Below, piece after piece: positions 26,604-37,000 of a stretch of DNA of 64,000 nucleotides. The first letter of the stretch is position 1, and each line of letters opens with the position of its first letter. The stretch spans positions 1,345,764-1,409,763 of the forward strand of contig NC_092583.1 of NCBI RefSeq assembly GCF_037975245.1. The letters are read 5' to 3'. The translations under genes and the position numbers were made by a program. The notes below the pieces were generated by a model, which ran no database searches, had not been told where the DNA came from, and worked only from the letters and a program-made list of their open reading frames with translations. Source of the stretch: Apostichopus japonicus. Taxonomy: Eukaryota > Echinodermata > Holothuroidea > Aspidochirotida > Stichopodidae.

Positions 26604-27833
26604 CTAGGTAATCTATATATATATGTACAGGGTGAAAAAGGACAAGAGAGTGTCATTAATAAGACAACTAATTAATTATGACATTTGCATATATTATTAT
26701 TATATATATATTCATTGTCCAAGGTACATAACTTACAAGACCAACATTCTTTCCTAATATTGTAGGCGTTTTTTTTTGGGGGGGGGAGGATGGGGGCAAG
26801 GGGTACCTTATACCGATACTGCCAAATTTTTTGTGAAAATTATTGTACAATAAGGTTGATCATCTCTGTGGCAAAAATGTCCTTATGTGCACTATTGTCT
26901 CATTTACCACTATAGTATACTCATGAAATTTAGGAACAGTGCAAACAGGAAAATCTGGGTGGTGACGGGAGGCCAGGCAAAAAAATTACGAGTCCAGTTT
27001 TCAAACATCATAGTTTATATACAGTGATGTAAATGGAAAGTATTAGCAACGACTTGCAGCAAATATACCTACAGTATCACACTGCAGATTGATACAGCAA
27101 GAGTGAAGATGTATACGACAGACAGACAAGCTACTGTAGTTACTGTACTGTCAGTGTTACAGTAGCCTTGTTATAAATTAATAAAATCCAAAAATCATAT
27201 TGCTACCACCTTTCAGTGGCATAAAAAAAAAGATCAAACAAAAACAAAAGAACCCAACCAGCACAAGAAGAGAAGCTGATGTTGTCATCACTGAATATTC
27301 ATCAAATACTGTACAGTATATGCTATTTATGGTACAGACAACTGGTAAGAAATAATTTATTCGTTATCCCATTGCAAAATGCTATGCAAAATGGTCAAAC
27401 TTCTGTACAGAGTGCAGAGATGTATCGCAGGTTTGGCTACACAGGAACCACATTATTTTGAACGAGAAACTTTCAGAGCCTTTAAAACTACTGTACTGGA
27501 TCTACATAAATTTTTTTTTTATATAGCTGTGTCAATTTTAATCTTCATATTCATATGTTAAGGGTTTCGTCATTTTGTTGTCATTGTAAAGCTCTCTTGA
27601 ACATACTTAAGCATGAACAGAGCGCTATATAAATTTGGTAAATAATAATAATCATAATAAAATCTAAAAAGTGATTATCCCCTGACTAATCGAAATATTA
27701 ACTGTGTCCTTCAGTGTATATTCACACATGTAAAGAGGACTTACGAAAGCAAACTTTTCCAAATTAGGAAATACAGAAAGAGACACATAGAGACAGAGAC
27801 AGAGGGACAGACAGAAAGATAAAAAAAACTTGC
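26604..27833. other. putative first TRAK intron
   Basis: Non-coding AT-rich sequence with a TATATA run (26690-26710) and a G homopolymer at 26779-26790. A SINE-like 3' end (27600-27660) is listed separately. Confidence 0.5.
27600..27660 (+). repeat. SINE-like 3' end (GAGCGCTATATAAATTTGG + AATAATAAT tail)
   Basis: AGAGCGCTATATAAATTTGG followed by (AAT)n resembles the 3' end of the tRNA-derived SINE at 63444-63761, whose tail on its own strand reads GCGCTATATAAAAAGC then (ATT)n. Only the tail is evident here. Confidence 0.55.
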
Positions 27834-27870
27834 CTTCAGGATTCATATTGTATACTTCCTCAAGCTTCAT
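27834..27870 (-). CDS. TRAK1: putative TRAK start exon with GC donor
   Basis: Minus strand: ATG at 27870-27868 gives MKLEEVYNMNPE plus one base, ending CCTGAAG|GCAAGT. AG|GCAAGT is the strong consensus of GC-AG introns, and the phase (1) fits the acceptor at 26603 (G+TC = Val). Together these suggest the long isoform starts here, but there is no conservation to lean on. Confidence 0.4.
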
Positions 27871-28690
27871 ACCTCCTTAATTTGATAAGAAACTAATATC
27901 CATAAAGAAATTTAACCATTCAACATAATGCTTGTATGTTACAATGGCATAGGCACCATGGTTTAATACACTGTACTGTAAAACACCTACAGAGAGTCAC
28001 TAGTGTGAGTGACACTGTAGTACGCCACTGCAAGTGGCTGTGCATATGATGTAGACACAATATATGTATACAGTGTACAGTATCCAAAAGTGTATGTATC
28101 CAAATGTTCGAGAAGGCTAAACAGAACCTTCAAAAGTGTGTAAGAGCCGGAAATAGCCTTGATGGAGGAAATCGCAGCTAATTGAATCAAGAATCTAGTT
28201 GATCATATAATCCTGATGGAGGATGACTTCTTCCTTTAAATAATCTTCAGCAGTTAATTAAGACTTGAAGAGAAAACAATTTTTTATTTTTCGACTTGAT
28301 ACAATGTACAAGTAAAATATGTCCCATGCTGGTTTTCGTTGGCTATCAGAAAGGAAGGAAGTTCTGTACAACAAGTCATTATTCATTAATTAAGTTCTGG
28401 ATTAATAAAAGGAAATCCAACCATTTTTTATGCTGCTTCAACTCGGAAACAAAGATAGAGAAGGGAGATGCTACGTGAGGTTTTTGCTGTTTACAATAAT
28501 CAAAGTCCATATCCCAATTTGTACTTAGTGAACTGATAACAAACTATTCGTCATCACTTGATCATTTACAGAACTTGGCTTTCTATTGTTTAACATTGAT
28601 CATTCCAATCGTAAAGATCAGAATAACTGCAGGGAATCATTTATCCAGTATCACACTGCAAGTGCTATACAAAATGTACAGATGTTTAGC

Positions 28691-28966
28691 TAGGCGCGTA
28701 GCCAAGGGGGGGTGCGAAGGGGGCAGCTGCCCCCCCTTGAGTATATTTTAAAAAAAAATTTTTAATGTATTTATGATATCGCTAGTATTTTCAAAAGAGA
28801 AAATGCTAAGATGCAACTGACAAAGCCTGGGAAGTGCCATTTCCAGCGATCTGGGAGGCAGTTACAGAAAAATTTTCTTGTACACTTCACGCCTACGCTT
28901 AGATAGTTTGCAATGCCAAATCTACAGTTTCGCCCCACCCTTGGCAAATTCCTGGCTACGCGCCTG
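28691..28966. mobile_element. hAT MITE, 276 bp, perfect 8-bp TSD
   Basis: The left end TAGGCGCGTAGCCA and the right end TGGCTACGCGCCTG are inverted. Both are flanked by TGTTTAGC (28683-28690 and 28967-28974). GC-rich subterminal CAGCTGCCCCCCC follows. No reading frame. The size, TSD length and end sequence fit a non-autonomous hAT element. Confidence 0.92.
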
Positions 28967-31315
28967 TGTTTAGCAGTTATCTACTGTACACAGAAACTAT
29001 ATAGCTAATGTTCAACAAGAGAAAAATATTCAGTCTGTTATTGCAAGTTCATGCAGTACTGTACAAATGTTAAGGAAATAAAAATGTATGATAACACTAA
29101 CTAGTGCATTAATTGACAGTGTAATGTATGTCAAGCAATAACGTACACCGTACATGTATGTCACAAAGAAAACCATTGAAGCAGATTTTACTTTCCACCT
29201 GTCTCTGCAACCTATCCATATAAACAGCACTACTCATACTGTACACTTTAGAAAGAGAATCTTCATTGTTGATATCAGTTGAAGTTTTTAATAAAATTTG
29301 CATAAATTTAACAAATTATTGATCTTACCGTACAGTATGTCTACACTGTACTACAGCGTACTGTAGACGACACAATTGTGACGTTACTACTGTGACATCT
29401 TTATCCATGACGTAAACAATAGACTTCAATAGTGTGCACACACCTTCATTAGTGAAGCCACAGTTAAATCAATAAATCTTTCATGAAGCCAGAGTGTCAG
29501 ATACCACGTTAATGGACAAAGTTCAATTACGTGATTGTGAAATATTTAAAATGGCTTGCCACGTTTACTGCATGATTACAAGTATCTTCTAGGAAGCCAA
29601 GAGAGGGGATCTCTCCTAATGACTTTTGGATTGGCAGACACTTTGACAAGAACAATCGTTAAATATGTGTACATGGAAGTTGAAATTGAATAAAGTAGGA
29701 CATATTCCAATATGTCCCGGATCCCTTCAACAATGCCCTCTCCCTCACACTCTCACCCCATTCTGCTACATATAATCTTTCACACTTTTATATGAGCACC
29801 CAGTAATGTTATTAGAGAAAAAAAGTTTGCGTCCTAGAGATGCAAGCACCCGAAAAAGTTTGCGTCTCGTAAAAAAAGCTTGCGTCCCGATCGAAAACCA
29901 ATTACATTTATCGTATGACCTACTGTTACTAATACAAGTGTAGTATCACTAACTATACTCTGTGAATGTTATACACAATATATAGGGCAGAAATGCTCAG
30001 TGCCTTTAGCTTCGCTGTTTTTCAGGGGCGGCCCGGCCCACCCCTCCTTTCGACCACCCTGCCGTTTCAACCAATTTTTACCCCCAGTCCCCCCTCCTTC
30101 ATCCGCCCTTGTACTTCCCTTCTCGCCAACTCCGTAGTAGCTCCGTGCTTTGACCTTGCAGCGATTCCAACAACCAACTCTTCAAAATCCCAGTACCTAC
30201 AGTGTGCATATCTCTCGCTTAATTCCATTTCACTGTACTACTGCATGTACATGCCTGTTCGAGCTTCATTTTCAACTACACATCCACAAATCCATAAAAT
30301 CTGATCCAACATTTATCCTGGGCTCTTAGCAAGCAATCATCTATACGAAAATTACAGTAGGTCTATGTGAATAGCTTTTTACGCAATGTAGATTAAAAAA
30401 AAATTAGTTCAATATTCTAAAGTACAGTAGTTTACACACAAATGTTGCGCCAAAATAACATTAACTGAAGCATGTGGTTAACTGGACCGCGAAATTTTTT
30501 TGCAACAGAAACTACTGTACTGATGGTAAGAATGCACATTTTACATTAGCAACTCTTAATGCAGAGAGAAGAAACATACTGTGAGCTGAAATATCCTGTT
30601 CAGGATCAGAGATGTTAGCTTCCCACAAAATTCATAGATTGTCTCCACTAGTCCAAAATCCATCCCTGGGGATTGAAATTTTCATGTGTAGACCAGCTTA
30701 AGTTCTTATCTTGAATAATAACGAATTTTAAGTCTGTGCCATGGTTGACCCTGCCAGTTTCTTACATGTTTCGATGATTTTCACTCTACAGACTGTAAAC
30801 ATTGGTGCATTAGAGTCTGTGATCCTCATTGAACAGTCCTATAACCTTTGAGAAGTGCATAGTACTTGGTATCCTGAATACATAACTGTTATTTGCAATT
30901 AGATGAGAAAAAAATGTTGAATGGCACATGGCCTGGTCTTCATATCCATCTAGCCTTCAAAAGTAGCTATAGTTGTCTAACTTGTCTAAATCAGAGTCTT
31001 CCAGCATATAGCCTAAGTTTTAACTTTCCTACTGTCCATTATTCTACAGTTGCCACTTATTTAATGTAATCCAACAAAAGATAAACCTTCTATGATAAAG
31101 CATCCATGAGATGTAGTTTAGTGCCATGGCTAAATCTGTGTTATGATTTGGTCAATTTCTGTGTTGGCCTATGTATTTCAACTATTAGCTCGAATTTATA
31201 TATTAATATTAATAAAATTGACATTTTGATATTCTTTAATGCTGATATATGTAGCAATCCACATTTAAATAAGAGTTAAGACTATAGCAACAATTTCAAT
31301 GCTGGAAATTTAGAA

Positions 31316-31618
31316 CAGACACCTTATTCGCAGGACTGTGATATTTTTGAAATTTGGTTTATAATTGGCTTTCGATGACATCATTTTTGATGTGACGTCA
31401 TTCATTTGACCTCTGCACCTTAACGGCGCGCAAACCCGAAGTTCTTGCATGTCTTTCAGTTTCAGGCTTTCAGAATCAGATTCACCGTCTTTGCCGGTTT
31501 TTACGGAGAAATTTCCTGCTACATTTTAAATGTCATGAATTATTAGGAAAATATTGTTTTTGAGCCGACTGACATAAGAAGAACTTAATTGCATTTGCCC
31601 TGCAAATAAGGTGTCTGT
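31316..31618. mobile_element. ~300-bp inverted-repeat element (candidate MITE)
   Basis: ACAGACACCTTATTCGCAGG at the left end (31316 on) and its inverse CCTGCAAATAAGGTGTCTGT at the right end (ending about 31618) match at 19 of 20 bases and enclose about 260 bp of AT-rich unique sequence. No clear target duplication seen. The right end merges directly into the minisatellite. Confidence 0.65.
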
Positions 31619-31830
31619 GTCCGGCTGTTCGCAGGGCTGCCCTGTGAATAAGATGCTTGTGTCCGGCTATTCGCAGGGCTGCCCTGTTAATTTTAAGGTG
31701 TATGTGTCCGGCTGTCCGCTGGGCTGCCCTGTTAATAAGATACTTGTGTCCGGCTATTCGCAGGGCTGCCCTGCGAAAATAAGATGTTTGTGTCCGGCTA
31801 TTCGCAGGGCTGCCCTGCGAATAAGCCCCA
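31598..31830. repeat. palindromic minisatellite, ~5 copies of a ~45-bp unit
   Basis: The unit is AAGATGCTTGTGTCCGGCTA followed by TTCGCAGGGCTGCCCTG and a variable G/T-AATAAG. The core of the best copies, ATTCGCAGGGC-T-GCCCTGCGAAT, is an 11-bp-arm palindrome. Because each unit contains two opposed CGCAGGGC motifs, the array can form cruciforms. All-frame openness here is a repeat artefact. Confidence 0.9.
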
Positions 31831-32299
31831 CCAATTTAGAAACCTAGACTATTTGTAAACAAACTAAATGAAGGCTACTTAAATTGATGCAATGAACTAA
31901 AAGGTGAAATTAAAATTGTTTTCAGGGCCTTCTACTAATTTGAGCATATTCCTGGGACAATTTTAATTTGAGGACAGTACATGAAATCCAGGGACTGTCC
32001 CAGGAAAATCAAGGAACAAATGGATGTCTGGTCAACTTAACTCAAGGCCTTTACGAACTTAATCTAACCTGGGGGCTAGCCTATAATAAAGGCTATCAGT
32101 CAAGAGGAATCTGATCAAAGGAGGCTAACGGTCAAATCGCATAGCCTAAGCTTAGTTGAAAGGATGTAGGCCTATGCAAATTAAACTGCAGACAATTACA
32201 CTTACAAATCAAAGTTCAAAGATATCAGCCAGGGGGTGGGGGGGGGGTGCTCATCATCAATTATGGCTAAGACTAGCCTACCATTGTACCATCCTACAT

Positions 32300-33660
32300 A
32301 TCACTGGAACTGGAGCCTATGTGCTCTAACGTCAAGTGCATGTTAAGTTAGCTAAGGTTAGGCCGTGGACTTAATATTTTAAGGCCCTAACCTACACTTA
32401 GACAGCAGACTACAGTTGGCTAATCTTCCACTAGTACACTACTACTGTAGCCTAACACTAGCAGTAAGGCAGTTACTATACGTTTAGGCTATTTCAGTAT
32501 TATACATTTCGTAAAATACGTGCTGAGAATATTAATGCCCTACCAGATCATCAACGGATCAGTATTCATGAATGATCGAGAAGGCTCTAAATGTAGAATC
32601 GGCAGTGTTCTGAAGAGTTTTGCTGATATCAACAGGCTTTTCTCCGCCCAAGATTCACGCTATGCATAGACCGTTCGGATTAAATAACGAATCGACACTA
32701 GCCAGTTTACTATGAATATACGGCAGCGCACGAGTAACAGTGTTTGTTTAACTGCAAATGTCAACACGCGAGCAAGAAAAGTTTCAATACGTTATTCCTA
32801 GGTATCCGTACAAATTGAGCGTATTTACCCGGAAATGACGTCAGACGCGGGAAATTTGTTTCGTGTGTACACATATCAAATCAGTACAAGGGCACTACTG
32901 TTTTATAAAGGCCGCATCGAAATAATCACAGCGTAGCATAGGCCTAGTTTGGATCACACATGACCCATTGCGAATACGAACTGGAGCAACGTCCCATACG
33001 TACCGATTTAAATATATGACGTCCTTGTTAAGCGATCTGGATCAATGAGAGGAAGTGTAAGTAGCCTACTGCCAGCAATGAAAATGTTGACCATGTGAGC
33101 TAAGCGATTATTGAATTAGCCTACTGACGTGACGTAAGTTACTTTAGGGCCTAGGCCTAGCCTAGGCCTAATTAATTGCATAACATAGGCTAGCTAGGCC
33201 TAGGGCCTAAACTTAAGTAAAAGTGTAAGTTTAGACCTACCTAGTCCTAGCTAGAACAAAGGCTAAGTTGCTGAGTTACACCTTAGTGGTAATCCAAGGT
33301 CCAATTTGCAATAGCGCATAGGCCTAGTCCAGTTATTGCGTAAAGCCCAGAGACTACAGTAGCAGGTCTGGCTCAAAGCAACTTAGACTAGTGCCTAGGA
33401 TACAGGCACAGTGCTTCCTCCTACTCCTTGGCTGTCACAATTCAGTATAATTAGCAACCAACAACTAGGCAATTAAGGCCTTATGGCCTAGTTTGAAATA
33501 CAAACCTGTATATGTTAGACCTAAAGTAAAGTTAGAGCCTAGTCTAACAATATTACATTTGATTAATTATTGCGTGAATATCAATAATGCAGCCAATTGA
33601 AGAGGGGGAGGGGGAGAGGGGAGGCCTAAGTTAGGCTAGGCCTATGTTAGTTTGTAATGG
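32300..33660. repeat. TAGGCCTA-rich domain upstream of EXO1
   Basis: Dense variants of TAGGCCTA, CTAGGCCTAG and AGGCCTAA, most concentrated at 33,150-33,215. The same word enrichment occurs at 59,280-59,680 upstream of the STX17 unit. Confidence 0.7.
32828..32854 (+). promoter_or_regulatory. candidate promoter cluster: ETS-like, CRE, E2F-like
   Basis: CCCGGAAAT (ETS-like) is followed by a perfect CRE palindrome TGACGTCA (32836-32843) and GCGGGAAA (32847-32854, E2F-like). It lies about 1 kb upstream of the EXO1 ATG, with a plausible 5'UTR intron between. E2F control would suit an S-phase repair gene. The cluster could also serve the divergent TRAK gene. Sequence motifs only. Confidence 0.45.
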
Positions 33661-33774
33661 TTGGTGTTTTGAAGCTAAGTAGAAAAACTATGCACAATTA
33701 AATTCCTATGTTGTGCCGTAACTATACCATAAAATGAAGACAGTTTTATGTTTAAAGATCTACATTTCTCTTAG

Positions 33775-33860
33775 AAAAGCATCTGAGTAGCTGTTGGACC
33801 CAGATCAGGGTGTTATAGGATTCTATGTAGAATCTCTCCATTGGACCTGCATCCACCACA
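33775..33860 (+). other. EXO1: EXO1 5'UTR segment after a likely UTR intron; AUG-UAG start-stop
   Basis: A good acceptor (TTTCTCTTAG) ends at 33774, 86 nt before the EXO1 ATG. The leader contains ATGTAG at 33825-33830, a start codon immediately followed by a stop, 36 nt upstream of the main ATG. The donor partner upstream was not identified. Confidence 0.5.
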
Positions 33861-34021
33861 ATGGGCATTCAAGGGTTACTTCCTTTCCTTAAAGATGCCA
33901 CTGAAGCCATTAACATTAGAAAGTATAGAGGTCATGCTGTTGCCGTGGACACATATTGCTGGATCCACAGAGGAGCAGTTGCCTGTGCTCTCCAACTTGC
34001 CAAAGGAGAAAAATGTGACCA
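33861..34021 (+). CDS. EXO1: EXO1 exon 1 (residues 1-54)
   Basis: Starts at ATG GGC ATT CAA; the N-terminal Met-Gly is conserved in the family because Gly2 lies at the active site. Carries D30 (AVDTYCW). Donor CCA|GTGAGT, phase 2. Confidence 0.97.
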
Positions 34022-37000
34022 GTGAGTTGTAAAGATCTGTTTAAATTTTTATGTTAAATGCAGTAACCTTTTTCTATATGCACTAAGTGAACTTTTCAGT
34101 TATGATTCAAACCATGTGTGAGCATAGAAAACATGTCTTACCACAGACCTTATGACTGTCATAGGTTTGTGACATTGTCTGTATTGTATTGGCCTGCATA
34201 TATAGGTATTGGTACACTAAACAGAGCACTCTGTCATACTTATGCAACTACCAGACATGCTTTATCTATTAAAATTCTCCCATTGAGCATTGTGTTAGTG
34301 GATGTCTTCATGGGTTTACAGTTATAGTTTCATGACTGCCTCTACTGTACCTTGATGCTCGAAACACTCTTCACAACTCTGCTAGCTGCTTTAGTCAACA
34401 TTGGTTTGGTATTGTGGAAAATTGGGAACAGTCAAAAGGCTAAAAAGGGTGAGATATTGTACTTTATAAAAGTTAATGCTAATTGGATGGTCTAGCCACA
34501 CCCAAAATTAACAGAGGGCAAGTCCTGTCAAATCAGCCCTATGTAACTCCACGAAAACTTGACAAGTCTGGCAGTTTTTGACTACAAATGATAACAGTAT
34601 TGCGAGGTGATCACTAGTAGCACATACTTTAAATGAAAAATTTGTTTGTTATTATTGCTTGTGAGTCCTTTCACAAGATTGTGTTATTTTCATTCAGAAA
34701 TCTGTTTACAGTACAAACTTTCAAAATTGTTTGGACTAATGTAACAGCATCATTGTCATACTGTATATGCTGGGGCTGAAAACAAGAGTGCATTTGCTGG
34801 GGATTGGTGGGGGGAGAGAGGACATTTGGGAAGCCTTCCAACAACCCCCCAAAAAACCAAAAAACTGCTGACAATACTGTATACCCCATATGCCTATGCA
34901 AAAGGTAAGAATTTGAACACACAGAAGAATTTACAGATGACGGCAGATCGCAACTGTTTTTAACTTATTTCTTCACCCGCCAATCCAGGTACGTGAGGTA
35001 CTGCTTAAAATTTGTCAACATGCTGCGGTCAATGGAAATCACGCCGATTCTAGTATTCGACGGACGTCATTTGCCAGCGAAGAAATCCGTCGAAGATGCC
35101 AGGAAAAAGTGAGTTTTAGAGTTTAATCAAGTCCTTGTTCTTCTTATCAAAGTGAGAACATGCTTAAATAGAATGTTAACTACTAATTCCATATCTAAAA
35201 TTTCACAATCTTAGCTACCTTGTTAAAAAAGAAAAAATGCCAGCACACAAAAAATTGACTGGCTAAACTCAAATTCCCTCAAGGTTGGCATTTTCCTTGA
35301 GTTTAAACAAAGGCAACGGCACTTTTCCACTGATAGAAATGTGCAAGTGCCTTCATTTTTTTTTCATGGTCTGAATTTGATGAAAATTACTTCTCTTTTA
35401 CAGACGGAGAGAACTCTACAGCCAGAAGGGAAAGCAGCTTTTACGAGAGGGTAAACCATCAGAGGCTAGAGACGCCTTCGTCAAATGCATTAACGTAACG
35501 TCTGAGATGGCTCTGGAAGTCATGAAGGTTTGTATCTGTTTCCAATTCATGATATGTGTACAAGGGAGAAGGACCAAGAGGGGAGGGGGAAGGGTGAGAA
35601 GAGGGGTTGGAGGGGCGAAGTGGGGAATGGGGACTTAAACAAATGCATTAACGTAACGTCTGAGATGGCTCTGGAAGTCATGAAGTGTATGTATCTGTTT
35701 CCAATTCATGATATGTGCACAAGGGAGAAGGGCCAGAAGAGGGCCAGGATGGGGGAGGGGGAGGAGGAACAAAATTGTTGAGACCATTGCACTGTTCTCA
35801 TGTTTGTGCAGATGCAATGGGAATATTTTCAACTGATAAAAGTCAAAGCTCAGGTTGGGTGAGCAAAATTCTGCAGCTCTGCTTCAGTGAATGAGATCAC
35901 TGTCAGATCAACAGAGTAAAGATTTGCTTACTTTGGTCATTTGAGATGTAAGAAGAAGTTATTAAGTCGAGAGGGAAGATTTATCCAAATTACACAATTA
36001 CAACTATAAGCTTTTTAAGTTTTATTCTTGGTTCAATTGTGGCTGTTTGTTTTATTATTATTATTTGTTTTATCACATAGTATAACAAGGTGAACAAGAC
36101 AATATAACTGCAAATAAGTAAAAAATGTGAAAGGAAGTAAACTAAGAAACCCTTTTGGGCTTAATCGAATAGAGTACTCCCATCAATGAAAATAGATAAC
36201 CTTAACACCTATAAAAAAAACTACCCCCCCCCAAAAAAAAAATAGATAACCTTAACACCTGTTTAATACTTGCAACGCTGTCGGAATGTTGTCTACAGGC
36301 TGCGCGGTCGTTAGGTGTGGACTGCATTGTCGCCCCCTACGAGGCAGACTCTCAGCTGGCTTACCTGGAGAAGAATGGATTCGTCCAAGCTATCATCACC
36401 GAAGATTCCGATTTGCTACCTTTTGGGTGTAAAAGGGTAAGTTGTTGTTAAAACTAACATCTTCATCATAAATTTAGAAATTTTGTTTTGATTTGTTGAC
36501 TTAATATGTAAACAATATCTGCCACAGGTGATGAAAAACAGTTCAGTTGAATTCTTGATTGTGAAACAAAAACTTGTGATGGTTCTTTCTTTTGAAGGTA
36601 TTTGCACAAAAAGAACTTAATAAGATTGATTCCTTTTTTTTCAGGGAATAGTCAAAAGTATGCACAGGTTCATTGGTAAGGTCTTTTTCACCTCACAGGA
36701 TTTATCCAATAGTTTCAAAATAGTATTTAAACAGCTGACAGAAATTTTGAATTACGGAGTGTCATACTTTCTAGTAACATATTGAAACCTTTAACATCAC
36801 AGGATCTCTGACAGAAGCCAAAGACGTAGGGGCAAAAAGAAAAACCCACCTCACATAGCAATGTAGCATTCTTATTAACTTCCATAGGCCCTTAGGAAGC
36901 ATCCTTGTGTTTTCAGGCAAACAGTAAATGAACATGACAATAAGACTGAGAAATACGTAACACATCAAAAGCCCTCTACTGAATTGAGTAGATTTTGGAA

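Larger units (their letters stand above)
27871..33774. other. TRAK-EXO1 intergenic region (divergent promoters)
   Basis: No convincing coding exon. The two genes are transcribed away from each other, so both 5' ends and their promoters should lie here. It contains an hAT MITE (28691-28966), an inverted-repeat element and palindromic minisatellite (31316-31830), a candidate promoter cluster (32828-32854), and a TAGGCCTA-rich stretch (about 32,300-33,660). Confidence 0.6.

Noticed and set aside
29966-30304. 112-codon Pro/Ser-rich forward frame
   Set aside because: No ATG at its 5' end, C-rich segment resembling a transposon end, no homology.
31611-31847. Cys/Gly-rich repeat frame (VSGYSQGCPVN)
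   Set aside because: Minisatellite translation; no gene context or signal peptide.
35640-35685. A second, alternative EXO1 exon 3
   Set aside because: The copy lacks an acceptor and its donor is altered.
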